From Pyrus communis (lineage: Eukaryota; Streptophyta; Magnoliopsida; Rosales; Rosaceae), in assembly GCF_963583255.1 (NCBI RefSeq), contig NC_084807.1, forward strand, positions 6,862,872-6,926,871: 64,000 bases of DNA, in the 5' to 3' direction. The first letter of the stretch is position 1. Each line of letters starts with the position of its first letter. Positions 12,901 through 24,417 of the stretch are shown piece after piece. A program made the translations under genes and the position numbers. The notes under the pieces are model-generated. The model searched no databases. It was given only the letters and a program-made list of their open reading frames with translations, and was not told the DNA's origin.

Positions 12901-12949
12901 GTTAATCAGAAATCTGAGCAGCACCGTATTTTACACACCACTTGGTTTA

Positions 12950-14020
12950 TTGAAATACTTAAGACCCTTTCCAAATACTCCTCAAGAGTTATGTGTATCC
13001 TAACGATCCATGAATGTATTGCCAGCACATTTACATCCTTTTCCAGGTTAGATAAAATTCGCCCTCGAATTTGGAGGTCTGTTCTCCTCAGTGTCACCTT
13101 TGAATGGAACCTGGTGTTTCATATTGAATACACTAAATGTACGAATATGACTCGGTAACTTTAGGCGATAAGCGTTTGGGTTATTATTTTCAAAATTCTC
13201 ATATGGCCCAATTTTTCTTGCAGACAAATTGTTGTAATTTCCAGCTGACAGCCCAAACAAAATCTTCTACATCAAACTCGACCATGCACCTTATGGAAAT
13301 CGTATGAGCTTTTGTATTTCTAACTTGATTCTTGAGGGCATTTATGAGCCATGCTGTAGGCCTGTTTTGACGTTATCAGTGAAAGTTTTTGCCTTGCTAC
13401 TAATTCTTTTCTTGTCTGGGACATAAACAAGATCAACTGGTGCTCGCAAAAATTAAGCCATATACAATATATAGAAAGGACACATTCCAGTGCTGCAATT
13501 GACGAAAGGCTTGTAAGCGAACTTTGCAATGCATAACTTCTCATCCCACGACTTGAGATTTTCATCCACTAAGCAACGTAAAAATGTTTCCCAATGAGCG
13601 ATTCACAATGTCAGTTTGCCCGTCTTTTTGAGGGTGATGGGTGATAGTGTAACTTTCACAAGCTCCTTTAAGAAAAACTCAGAAGTTTGGTGTCCCGATT
13701 TGAAACAATTGAGCTTGGCAACCATGAAGTCGGTACACCTCATGAAAGAATATAGCGACTTTTGAAACATCTGTTGTCTTCTTGTAGCAAGGTAATAAAG
13801 TGAGCCATATTTGAAAATCAATTGACCACCCCAAAAATTGGGCCACACCACGTTGAATGCCAGACAAACTCAAAACAAAATCCATGCTTCTATCCGTCCA
13901 AAGTTGCGATGAAATGGGTAACGGCATGTACAATCCACCCAAGGTTTGCAGCAAAAGTATAATGCATTGCATGTGCATTTCACATGTCATTTTACATTTC
14001 ACTGCTGTAACCAGTAACAT
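12950..14020 (-). pseudogene. Ty3/gypsy integrase remnant
   Basis: Minus-strand frames in integrase order: 13679-14020 holds LLLQTLGGLYMPLPIS and WTDRSMDFVLSLSGIQRG (start of the integrase core); 13320-13565 is core-like; 13048-13260 holds KIGPYENFENNNPNAYRLKL and LPSHIRTFSVFNMKHQVPF (C-terminal region). Stops and shifts separate them. No LTRs are visible on either side, so this is a fragment of a second, older gypsy element. Confidence 0.8.
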
Positions 14021-14110
14021 GTCATTAACTGCAAGATGTTTTACTTTCTTAAATTTCTCATTTACCCTGACTTGTAACTGCCTTGTGTGAGAAAGGTGAG
14101 AAGCTTCGTT

Positions 14111-14111
<1 letters not shown>

Positions 14112-14143
<32 letters not shown>
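14112..14143. repeat. (CT)n microsatellite
   Basis: About 16 uninterrupted CT units. Confidence 0.95.
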
Positions 14144-14146
<3 letters not shown>

Positions 14147-15060
14147 GCTATTTCATGCAAATCATGCACCACAATTTCATTAAGTATAGAGATTAAGAGA
14201 TTTCGTCTGTACTGATTGTTTTCATTGACAGAAACTTTCTCTCTAGTTTTCTGGACTCTTATATGAATCTAACCATTTGAGCTTCGTATTTGTTTGATTC
14301 TTCATAAATCGATCTGTAAATCACTCTTGATATTCAAAATTATCTATTTCTTTGTAAGATACTTCTCAAATCACTTTATTGAGTTTATTTATTAATCCTA
14401 TCATTTCATGGCTGTTGATTCTTGAATTGGTTTTTGAAAGGTTTTCAATTTTTTTAGGGGTTTTTTTTTAATGCCACCTAAAAAATACTTGCAAGGGAAC
14501 AAGTAGTTGTAGTATAAACTGTTCAAGCAAGGTCTTTCTCCACTAGGGTCAAACGGCATGGAATAAAAATCTAAAATTTTAACACTATCATATTGAAAGA
14601 CTCACGAATCTACTCCAAAAGTTTCTTCGTAGTGGGGCCATGATTTTCCAAGACAGAAGTTGGATCCAAGTACGCCTACCTCAAAAGTCCGGTCATGGAC
14701 AGCAGAGCTGATTAATTAAACGGATCAACGATGTCACCATCATCCTATTTCGAAATCAGTGGGCGAAGTTTGTCAACTTTGTTGAGATAGGACAATTCTT
14801 GTCTCGCAAGATTCAGGTACCTAATCCAGTATGGAATCAATATGTTTCTTGTAACCTTGGAGCCCTTACAATCTAATGATTGGCGTGCGCCTCTAGTTAT
14901 CACATTCATGAGGATGCAATATCTACTTCCTAGATATCCTCATGGATTCTTCTGGTTTAAAACAGATTCTACTATCCTAAAAGGTTCTCTCTTCGACTGA
15001 CATCATTCTAGGATTCATCTCTGGTAATTCAATCTCTGCACACTTATTATCTTCTCTTGC
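14144..15060. other. Spacer, nothing recognised
   Basis: No open frame with a recognisable domain, no clear terminal repeats. Somewhat GC-richer sequence at 14600-14900 may be degraded transposon sequence. Confidence 0.4.
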
Positions 15061-15074
15061 GTATTGCTTTAGTC

Positions 15075-15341
15075 TTAATATTGCTCACTAACATGGTCAT
15101 CTGAGAGCCTTTGACTGGCACACCCCCGGGTTCTAGGCTTATTTATGGTGGTGTGTCCTTTTACAGGTAAACAGATTTGAGCATCTCCATCACTCACGGC
15201 ACGTGAATTTGGTTCCAACATCCATTTCATCACTCTATGCTCAAAATAAATTCGCATGTCCTAAAACAAAATATAGCACAAATTATCAAAACTTTACCAA
15301 AATGGAAAATAAATTATAGCTAAGAATAAGGTAATATATAT

Positions 15342-15374
<33 letters not shown>

Positions 15375-15393
15375 GAATAATATCGACTCATCA
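15075..15393 (-). repeat. LTR remnant of the family inserted in P450 copy F
   Basis: On the minus strand it starts TGATGAGTCGATATTAT at 15393 and soon reads ttcttag and taggacat, paralleling the start of the 1471-bp insertion at 43736-45206. An AC microsatellite (15342-15362) and AT run interrupt it. The other end is lost. Confidence 0.5.
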
Positions 15394-16132
15394 CTTTACA
15401 GTTCAAACACCTCAGCATATTGAAAGAATTTTTATTCTCATATCATTTGGATTCATATAGGATAGTATATCTTATAGATTCAAGCACAACTTGTGTTGGT
15501 TTGCTTGAATCTTCATTGACTCACTCAAGGTTCTGAGTAACCCTTGAATGAGTTGATTCGATTTATACATTTTGCAAAGAAGTCGATGGAGATGGAGCAT
15601 TGGAGTCATGCTACCTTCATTAGCCGGAATACAAATCTATAACAAAAGCGTCGTTGCTACGTAGGTACTACAACTACCACTTAGAATAAGTTTTTCTAGA
15701 GTGGTTGAGTTTGAAAAATTGTACTCGAAGAGATATTTTTAACGTAGCGTTACCGATTACGTGAGAATACCTCACCTTCAGTGCATACTTTATTCCTCTT
15801 TATCAGACTGGAGTCCATATGGTGCCGACTCAGGACTTGCCGAAAAGAGAAAAACATGTAGTGGGTGCTACCCTGCAAAGAAACTCAGAAGAGGCCAAAA
15901 ACAAAAAGAAGACCACGAGTCCTGGTCGCAAGTTCTGTACAAACTTGTCTTAATCCATCCTGTGAGTGTTAAATTGTTAATTGACAAAAGAAAGAGGAAT
16001 CCTATTACTTTAAATTTACTAAAGACCAAAAAAGAAATTAAAAAAAACCTGAATATCTAGCAGGAATATAGGTGGATTAAAATGAAAAAGGAAGGGTAGA
16101 AAGAAAAGAAGAAGCTGAAAACAGAAGCAACA
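15394..16132. promoter_or_regulatory. Upstream region of P450 copy A
   Basis: No gene. Positions 15888-15905 (gaagaggccaaaaacaaa) recur upstream of copy F (41146-41163) and, slightly altered, after copy G (51633 onward), marking the start of the duplicated unit. A purine-rich leader precedes the ATG at 16133. No TATA box could be fixed with confidence. Confidence 0.45.
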
Positions 16133-18688
16133 ATGGCAGCAGCAAAGATGACATTGTCAGTTTTGTTTGGTGGGTTTTTTCTATTGCTATTATATCTCTA
16201 CGAGTCTTGGGTTTTGAAGCCAAAAAGGCAGAGATCAAAGCTTGAAAAGCAAGGGATCAGAGGGCCTCCTCCTTCATCATTTCTCTTGGGAAATATCCCA
16301 GAAATTAAAAGCATCAAAGCCAAGGTGCTGAAGAATTCAAGATCTCCAGAAACTAGTATTTCTCATGATTGGCCTTCAACCATCTTCCCTCATCTGGTGC
16401 AGTGGAGAAATGAGTATGGTAATTCCCATAGATCACAGTACCTTTATTTCTCTGTTTTCTCTTTGGCCGTCTTTGTGCTGTTGGATTATACATGCATGCC
16501 TAATTAGTAGTAATTGGTGGCAGGGTCAATCTTCATGTATTCAACTGGAAGCATACAGCTAGTAAGTGTTTCAGATGTAGACATGGTGAAGGAAGTTAGC
16601 ATGTGCACATCTTTAAACTTAGGGAAGCCAGCTTACCTATCCAAGGACCGGAAGCCGCTGTTAGGCGAAGGAATTCTAGCTTCAAATGGCCCGATTTGGT
16701 CCCACCAAAGGAAGATCATTGCTCCTCAATTCTACTCTGATAAGGTTAAGGTAAATCACTCAGTTTAGTAGTAAAAGATTGCCTTCAGTTTGGTGTTTGC
16801 GTGAAGCTGTAAACTTGATTAATTTACTTTCGAATGTATTTGAGAAAAGAATTTTTTTTTTTTTTTTTGCTTTCGGTATGCCTAATGTTTATGCTTGCAA
16901 ATATCTTTTAAGGGTATGGTGGATTTGATGGTGGACTCTACCACCTCGTTGTTGAGATCTTGGGAGAGTAAAATCGAAAGAGATGGAGGAATTGCAGTCT
17001 TCAGAGTTGATGAGGATTTGAGAAGCTTGTCAGCTGACATAATATCACGATCATCCTTTGGAAGCGATTATTCACAAGGGAAAGAAATTTTCTTAAAGCT
17101 CAGAACTCTTCAAAAAGTCATGTCCCAGCTGGGAAACATTGGGATTCCTGGCTTAAGGTATATATTTTACAAGGACGCTCAAATGATCGTACTTCATTTA
17201 TTTAATAACCATAATAGGTATTGTTGCAGTGGTTTTTGTTTAAGTTGTGCTGCATTTACTGCATTATGATATATGGTCACTTAAACAAAAACAAGCGGCA
17301 TTGTTTTTCATTAGCAAGTATCTATTATAATCTTTCCAATGTAACTCACACCTGTATCTGCGATGTCATTAGCAAAATACAGTACAATATGCCCACTATA
17401 TCTTCAAATTCCTCATTTGTATCGTACTAATGATTCCGTTAATGGCCCAATCGATATAGATACTTGCCAACAAAAAGCAACAGAGAGATATGGAGATTAG
17501 AGAAAGATATCCGCTCAATGATATTAAGGGTGGCAAACAAACACAGTATGGAAGCTACTGATGAGAAGGACCTTCTGCAAATGATACTTGAGGGAGCCAA
17601 AAATTATGACGATGCAGATGGTCTATTTTCTACTGGTGTCTCTAAAGAAAAGTTTATAGTAGACAATTGCAAAAATATATACTTCGCTGGCCATGAGACC
17701 ACCGCCATCACCGCATCATGGAGCTTGATGTTATTAGCTGCACATCCAGAGTGGCAAGCACGTGTTCGTGCTGAGGTGTTAGAGATTTGCGGGGATGCTA
17801 TTCCAGATGCTGATATGCTTCGAAGCGTGAAAACAGTATGTTACATTACCGCACATATACAAATCTTTCTAAATTTTACTCACTACATATATTTGCTAGT
17901 GTCCTGTTTGGAATAGTTTTTTCTTTCTGGCAAAACTGCTTTTTGTAGCATTTGGCATAAATCGACAAAAGTAAGGACTTTAAGTGCTTCCTGGAGAAGT
18001 ACATGGCAAGTGCTTCTCAAGAAGCCATTCTGGGTCAGAAAAAAACTCGAGTTTAGTTGAAACATTTCATATGCTTCCAACAAAAACACTGCTTTCTAAC
18101 AAAAAAAACTATTGACTAAAAGCATTTTATAGTTATATAGATGCACTCTCAAACATGTCCAAAATATCCTACGGTATTTGCAATAAGAATATATTCCTTT
18201 AAACAAAAGTTCTATAGAAGTACATTCTAAAATCTTTATAATTTATTTGTATATCTTGGCAGTTGAATATGGTGATTCAAGAAACATTACGTCTGTACCC
18301 ACCAGCTGTGTTTGTCATAAGACAAGCTTTGGAAGATATTAAGCTCAAAGACATTATAGTTCCCAAAGGAATGAACATTCAGATTCCGATCCCAATACTG
18401 CAGCGGCTGCCTGATCTATGGGGACCCGATGCCCTCGATTTCAATCCAGAAAGATTCAAGAATGGAGTTCTTGGGGCTTGCAAGGTTCCTCAAGCTTATA
18501 TGCCATTTGGAGTGGGTGCTCGCGTTTGCGTGGGGCAACACTTTGCCATGACAGAATTGAAGGTGATTCTGGCTCTTATCCTATCCCAGTTTTCCTTCGC
18601 ACTCTCGCCCACATACCAACACTGCCCAGCTTTTAGCTTGGTTATTGAACCTGGAAATGGTGTAAATCTCCATGTGAGGAGAGTGTAA
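16133..18688 (+). CDS. CYP714: Cytochrome P450, CYP714-like (copy A), intact
   Basis: A haem monooxygenase that would take electrons from P450 reductase at the ER membrane. Exons by GT/AG signals and paralogue match: 16133-16418, 16524-16750, 16913-17157, 17460-17835, 18263-18688. They sum to 1560 nt, a 519-residue protein with no stop. Seen: hydrophobic N-terminal anchor (about residues 5-25), basic and proline-rich hinge (IRGPPPSSFLLGN), I-helix AGHETT (about 329-334), ExxR in QETLR (385-388), PERF (440-443), haem loop FGVGARVCVG with Cys467. The haem region and C-terminus (YQHCPAFSLVIEPGNGV) resemble CYP714 of the CYP72 clan. Characterised CYP714 members oxidise gibberellins or related diterpenoids, and CYP714E members oxidise triterpenes; the substrate here is unknown. 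Family 0.85, intact structure 0.85. Confidence 0.87.
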
Positions 18689-18729
18689 AAATATGTCGCC
18701 AACGGTCGGTTTTATCATAGGGCATATAG

Positions 18730-18880
18730 ATCGGCAAACTCTTTAACTTTTTTCTTATAATCTCGATGTAGGATGCAATGTGGGAATGGATCATCTGCAA
18801 ACTCTTAACTTTTTTTCTTTAATCGCGATATAAGGATGCAATGCGGAAATGGATCATTTGCAAACACTTTAACTTTTCTC
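18730..18880. repeat. Short tandem repeat, about 61-bp period
   Basis: Imperfect units beginning gatcggcaaactctttaac (18730), gatcatctgcaaactcttaa (18789) and gatcatttgcaaacacttta (18852), just after the P450 stop codon and so probably in its 3' flank. Confidence 0.75.
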
Positions 18881-20090
18881 ACATATTTGAAATAACATGC
18901 AAGACCTCTTCTGATTGTTTGTTTTTCTTTGAGTAGTCCTACAATTACCGTCTAGTTATACCATCACTTGTACTATCTTTTTAATAGAGGTAGGGTATGT
19001 TAATGCATGTGAATACCATCTCTATTAGAGATACGGTGTAAATGATGATACAACTAGATGATAAGAATAGCAATTTTGTTTTCCTTATTAATGTAATAAG
19101 CTCATGATTTGTAGGACGTAACTAGGATTTGAGAATCGGGTGGGCTGTACTCCAGCCAATATTTTTGCTCAAATTTAGCGAAGTTGCATCAATTTATCCA
19201 CATTTGCTCAAATTTAATGAAGTTGCATCAATTTATTCATATTTCTAAGGTTTCGAACGTGTTGAAGTCATAAAATGAACCGAGTTACTTTAGAAAAATC
19301 GTAACATTGCACCATGTCATTTTCATGTCTTAAAAAAAAATTTAGTCACGACTTATATTCATAACCCTACACCTATCGTCACCACTGAGGTAATCCGAAT
19401 AATTTAATTTAATTGACCTTTACTTTTAACGAACCAATCTATAGTTATTCACTTATTCCGGACCCGGAGAGATAATGAGGAATTTCACCTTACTTGTAAT
19501 CACAGTCAATCAGACTCATCAACTCATCAGACTTACTAATAGTTTAAGAGAAATGTCTCTTTATCATCCTCAAAATTAATTAGAACATCAATTTATTTAA
19601 AGAATTCAAAAGTTAACAATAAAATAAAATTTGGAAAATAAAAAGAAATAAAATTAATTTGAACATCAATTTATTTAAAGAATCAAAAGTTAACATAAAA
19701 TAACATTTGGAAAATAAAAAGAAATTAGGAGCTGTTTGGAAGGCTTCTTGAATCTTAATTTTTATTTTATTTTTAATACTAATGAGTACTAAGTAATTTA
19801 ACCACATTCATTATTTTTGAAAACTAAAAATTGAATCTAAGAGGATACGAAACATGCTCTAGAAAACTCAAACAAGGTTTGGGATCCTCCCTCTCTCTCA
19901 TCTGCGTTTTCTGTTTTACTTTCTCTTCCTCATCTATCTTTTCCGTCTTAAGATTGTTAGTAGGTCTTTGATATGGTGAATAAGATTCAATTATATATCT
20001 AATATATTAGTTTTTCCCGAAAGATCGGCTGGGCCATTCAGAAGTAGGACTTCATAACAAAGAAGGAAGGACGAAAGAAAGAAAGAAACA
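18881..20090. other. Spacer between P450 copies A and B
   Basis: No gene. It contains a two-copy 78-bp tandem repeat (aaaattaatt... at 19572 and 19650) and AT-rich sequence. A purine-rich leader (20066-20090) precedes copy B, as before the other P450 copies. Confidence 0.6.
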
Positions 20091-21254
20091 ATGGCAGCAG
20101 CAACGAGGATATTATCAGTGTTTCTAGGTGGCCTTTTGCTATTGATATTATACATTCATGATTCATTGGTTTTAAAGCCAAAGAGGCCAAGATCAAAGCT
20201 TGGGAAGCAAGGAATCAGAGGGCATCGCCTTCATCATTTATCTTTGTCTTCGGAAATATCCCGGACATGAAGAGCATCAAACTCAAGGCGATGGAGAAGT
20301 CATCAGCTACAGAATCAATGGGGCACTATCTTTGCATTGATCATGATTGGCCTTCAACTCTTTTCCCTCATCTGGTGCAATGGCATAATGACTACGGTAC
20401 ACCTTTTTCTGTCAGCCTAATTTCTTTATTATCTCTTGGTTAGTGTTGGTCTAAAATTAAAAATATAAAAGAGAAAAGATTTATTTTGGCTTTTATTGGG
20501 ATCAAAAGGTACTTAGTATTCAAAAGCACGTCCTTCTAAAAGCAGCATAAATTATTCCATTTTACCGGTTAGTTAGTTGTTAGATGAATGAAATAAGCAC
20601 TTAAGCTGCCTTGTGGATGATTTTGCTTAAAAATTGTGCTTTTGTTATGCTTGTCAGGTATATGTATATTGGTGGCAGGGCCAAACTTCACCTATTCAAC
20701 AGGAAGCATACCACAATTAAGCGTTACGGATTTAGTAATGGTGAAGGAAGTTAGCATGTGCACATCTTTGAACTTAGGGAAGCCTGTTTAGCTGCTATCG
20801 AAGGATTGCAAGCCACTGTTAGGCCAAGGCATTCTATCTTCAAGTGGCCCAATTTGGTTAAACCAGAGGAAGATTATTGCTCCTGAGTTCTACTTGGATT
20901 TGGTTAAACCGCATCACATACGTACTAGAATTTTCAAGTTATTTTTCTTTTTCTGTTTTGTATGCATTTCGTTGTTTCTAATTATAATTAAATTGGTCCA
21001 AAATTCAATGTTTAGTTTCAAGGGCACGATTGATTTGATGGTGGACCAACAACAATGTTAAGATCTCGGGAGCGTAAAATTGATAGCGAGGGAGGGATTG
21101 CTGTCTTTAGAATTGATGACGATTTGAGAAGCTTGACAGCAGAAATAATATCAAGAGCATCCTTTGGAAGTAGTTATTCAGAAGGGCAAGAAATTTTTTA
21201 AAGCTCAGAACTCTTCAGAAAATCCTGTCACAGGGAAGCATTGGGGTTCCTGGT
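20091..21254 (+). pseudogene. CYP714: P450 CYP714-like pseudogene (copy B), 3' truncated
   Basis: Three of five exons remain: exon 1 from ATG 20091 to about 20397, exon 2 20679-20908, exon 3 21023-21254. Lesions seen: a frame change in the hinge (gggcatcgccttcatcattt where sister copies read GPPSSS), a TAG at about 20790 (tgtttagctgc; sister copies encode a tyrosine), loss of the exon-2 donor (gt replaced by cc), and further shifts in exon 3. After exon 3 the sequence runs straight into a copia fragment, so the I-helix, ExxR and haem-binding exons are absent. It belongs to the second subtype (KPKRPRSKLGKQGIRG) shared with D and G. Confidence 0.9.
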
Positions 21255-22350
21255 ACATTGCCAACTCGCAAACTTAGCATTCTCCAGATTTAATCCTAGC
21301 CATTCATTGGGGTTTTAAGTGATCTAATATGGAGTGTACACTTGTCACTCTATTACATAATCAAAAACTTTAAACAGAAACTAGCAGTTAGGATCGAAAC
21401 CCTCGCTCTTCTTCTTTCTTCTTCGATTATTGAGCAGCTCATAACTTGGAACTTCACTTGTTGCCTTCGATCTTTGGAACCAAAAGCAATTTAGGTTCCA
21501 ACACTCCCCTCTGAATTGGTTTTGGTTGTCACGCCAAGCAATCCCCACAAGTAATTGAATCTTTTCTTTGGAAGAGCTTTTGTGAAAATGTCTGCAATTT
21601 GATCTTCTGTTTTGCAGTAGTGTAGCTTGATTGTATTTTCTTGCAATGCTTCTCTGATGAAATGATATCTCCTCTTTTGTGCTTTGTTCTCTAATGAAAA
21701 ACTAGGTTTTTAGTCATGGCGATTGCTGAGGTGTTGTCACACAGAAGTGATGTGGCATCAACTTGCAATTCTCTAAAGTCTTTTGAGTATAAATCTCAGC
21801 AAGATGATGGCTTGAGATGTTGCCTCTGAGGCACTCACATACTCTGGCTTAGCTGTGGACAGTGCAACACTTTATTGTTTCACTGATGCCCAAGAGAAAA
21901 CCCCTGAACCAAAAGTGAATGCATATCCTAATGTGCTTCTGCAATCATCTTCACTGCCTCCCCAGTCATTGTCACAAAATCCAAATTAGAATAGTTGACT
22001 TCCCCATTTCATACTTGATTATGTAGTAAGTGTCCCTTGCACATATCTCAGCACTCTCTTAGCAGTTCCCATGTGGATCTTGGTAGGATTTTGCATAAAT
22101 CTTGAGAGCAGGCTTGCTGAAAACATCAAATCATGCCTTGTTGTAGTTAGATACTATAGACTACCAACAATGCTTCTGTAAAGATTTGAATCCACTGATT
22201 CACTTCCATCATCCTTCTTGAGTTTCTCATTTGCAATTAGGGGTGTGGATACAGGTTTGCAGCCTTTCAAACCAAAATTTTCAAGCAAGGTTTGAGCATA
22301 CTTCTTTTGATGAATGAAGATGCTACTTGCTTCTTGAATTACCGCAATGC
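21255..22350 (-). mobile_element. Ty1/copia 3' fragment
   Basis: On the minus strand: an RT C-terminal part (22154-22384 frame with FIHQKKYAQTLLENFGLKGC and STPLIANEKLKK), degraded RNase H, its end near 21520-21600 (FTKALPKEK-like), a purine tract aggggag (21504-21510) and an LTR start TGTTGGAACC at 21503. The LTR is cut off near 21255 where P450 exon 3 ends. No 5' half is present. Confidence 0.8.
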
Positions 22351-22778
22351 TTCCTATAGATTTACATGCGTTTACGAGGGTCATAATAGGTTAAAAAGTA
22401 AGGCTAAAGGAGAATCATGTGTATATGAACATGGGATGATTGTCAAACGTTGTATTCTTAAAGAAATAAAAGTTATACTAGCTTCCATGCAAGCGCTCAC
22501 GCGCGTGCAGAAGATATTTTTTGAATCATGTTAGAAGAAAAGTCAAATATTTGAATCATGTTAGAAGAAAAGTCAAATATTTAAAGTAAATGAATAATCT
22601 TAGATTATGTTAGAAGAAACCCTCATAAACCAATTAAAGCAAATGAATTCACATAATAAAATTAATTTCTATAGAATTTACATTAAGAATAGAGAATATA
22701 ATATTTAATAAACAATTGATTGAATCACATTATTATTAGCCAATTGTGAGGCAAAACCCACTCTCTCCCCCTTATTGT

Positions 22779-22823
<45 letters not shown>

Positions 22824-24288
22824 TAAACGTGTGTGAGAGAGAGAGAGAGCCAGGCTAGTGTGTCACGAATTGTACATTAAGTTCTTGGAGTTTTGCCCAT
22901 AATACAGTTTTCAGCTACTTCAAGGATGCTTCCTAGTTCTATTTTCTGTGACATAAGATCCACACCAGTTAGGCCCTAGGGAATCACATTTGTCGTCAAC
23001 TACCGATGATTTAATTTTTCTGCATGTAATTTCTTGGCTCTGTATACTGGGCAATAGATGTTGCAATGTTTCTGTTCAGTTTTGTACAGAAAGGATTGAA
23101 CTCTCCTTTTACATGCATTGTCGACTTGTGGCTTGGTTTTAACCAAAAGATTCCTTTTTTTTTTTTTCTTCAGAAAACTTCATTGTAATCCTTGGCAAAA
23201 ATGATTTTTAGACGTTTCCAACCAAAAAAAAAAGAAAAAAAAGGATTTTAGACTAAAATCATAAGTAAGATCAAAATATAATTTTAATCCTTTGATACAT
23301 TAATAACCTCATTTATTAATTATTTCACTTTTTCTTCCTAATTTTAATGTATTAATTTTATTTCATTCTAATTGTAATTTTAATTTCATTTATCGTAATA
23401 TATTTTGTTGTAAACATTTATATTTTATTTCATTTATCGTAATATATTTTGTTGTAAATATTTATACAAACTAATTTTTGTTGTACAATATATTTCAATG
23501 TCTTTTGTCTTCTTCATTTAGGTACATTAAATTCATTATAATACATTTCGGTGCATATATTTAGGTACATACATTTTGATACAAACATTTAGGTACATTA
23601 ATTCAATATAATACATTTCGGTACTAACATTTCTGTGCATACATTTCGGCATACACATTTAGGTACATTAATTTAATATAATACATTTCGATGTATATAT
23701 TTCAGTACATGCATTTCGGTACTAACATTTAAATACATTAGTTTAATATAATATATTTCGGTACATACATTTTGGTACTAATATTTAGGTATATTAATTG
23801 AGTTTTCAAGTTTGAAGAATGTTAAATAAAAATAATAAATTAAAAAAAAAACTTTTTTTTGGTCATAAAACAAATTAAAATTTGTTTATTAATAAATTTA
23901 AATATCTTTTGGGAGATATTAAATAAAATGCACATTAATTATTTTGAATTAAGCACACATCAAAGGAATATAATCAATATGTAATCTAACATCATGTTTA
24001 TTTTAAATTTCAATCTTTTTGAATGATTAAAGTTAAAAAAATCTTTTTTTTTTTTAAAAAAAACAACATTATTTAAATTAGAGAGGAGATGATGGATTTA
24101 GCCTCACAATAAACTAGCAATAATATAGTCAAATTTGCATATAGCGAGAATTGAACAAGTGAAGAATTGTTTTCTTGTTTGCCAAAAAATTTAAAAGAGT
24201 TGTTTGAGTTAGGAAGATTCAAAAAACATATACTGAGCAGAAAAGAAGGAGAGAGGACAAATGTGGTTTGCGTTGTTCCCATTTTTTT
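22351..24288. other. AT-rich spacer with tandem repeats
   Basis: Holds a 30-bp duplicate (ttgaatcatgttagaagaaa at 22521 and again at 22551), an (AT)n run (22781-22821), and about four imperfect copies of a 70-bp unit with the cores ggtacatta and acatttcggta (23515-23800). The last 180 bases match the upstream region of copy F, showing common origin of the promoters of C and F. No gene. Confidence 0.65.
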
Positions 24289-24417
24289 TAAAAAGAAAAA
24301 GAAAAAGAAATAGAAAAGCAGAAAAAAAAAGAAAGAAAGAAGGAAAGAAAGAGAGAGAGAAAGAAAAGAGAAAAAAAGAACGAAAGAGAGAGAGACAGAG
24401 AGAGGGAAGAGACAACA
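24289..24417 (+). promoter_or_regulatory. Purine-rich leader of P450 copy C
   Basis: A run of A/G-only sequence with many GAAAGA words directly before the ATG at 24418. Copy F has an equivalent AAAG repeat (41389-41417). It is probably 5' UTR; lysine/arginine-only open frames across it are artefacts of the repeat. Confidence 0.55.

Noticed and set aside
12652..12924. Hydrophobic minus-strand frame that could suggest a membrane protein
   Set aside because: Follows T-rich composition beside a gypsy integrase remnant; no family recognised.
15761..16060. 99-codon frame before P450 copy A
   Set aside because: Crosses the shared upstream region and has no domain; codons drift into lysine/asparagine-rich AT sequence.
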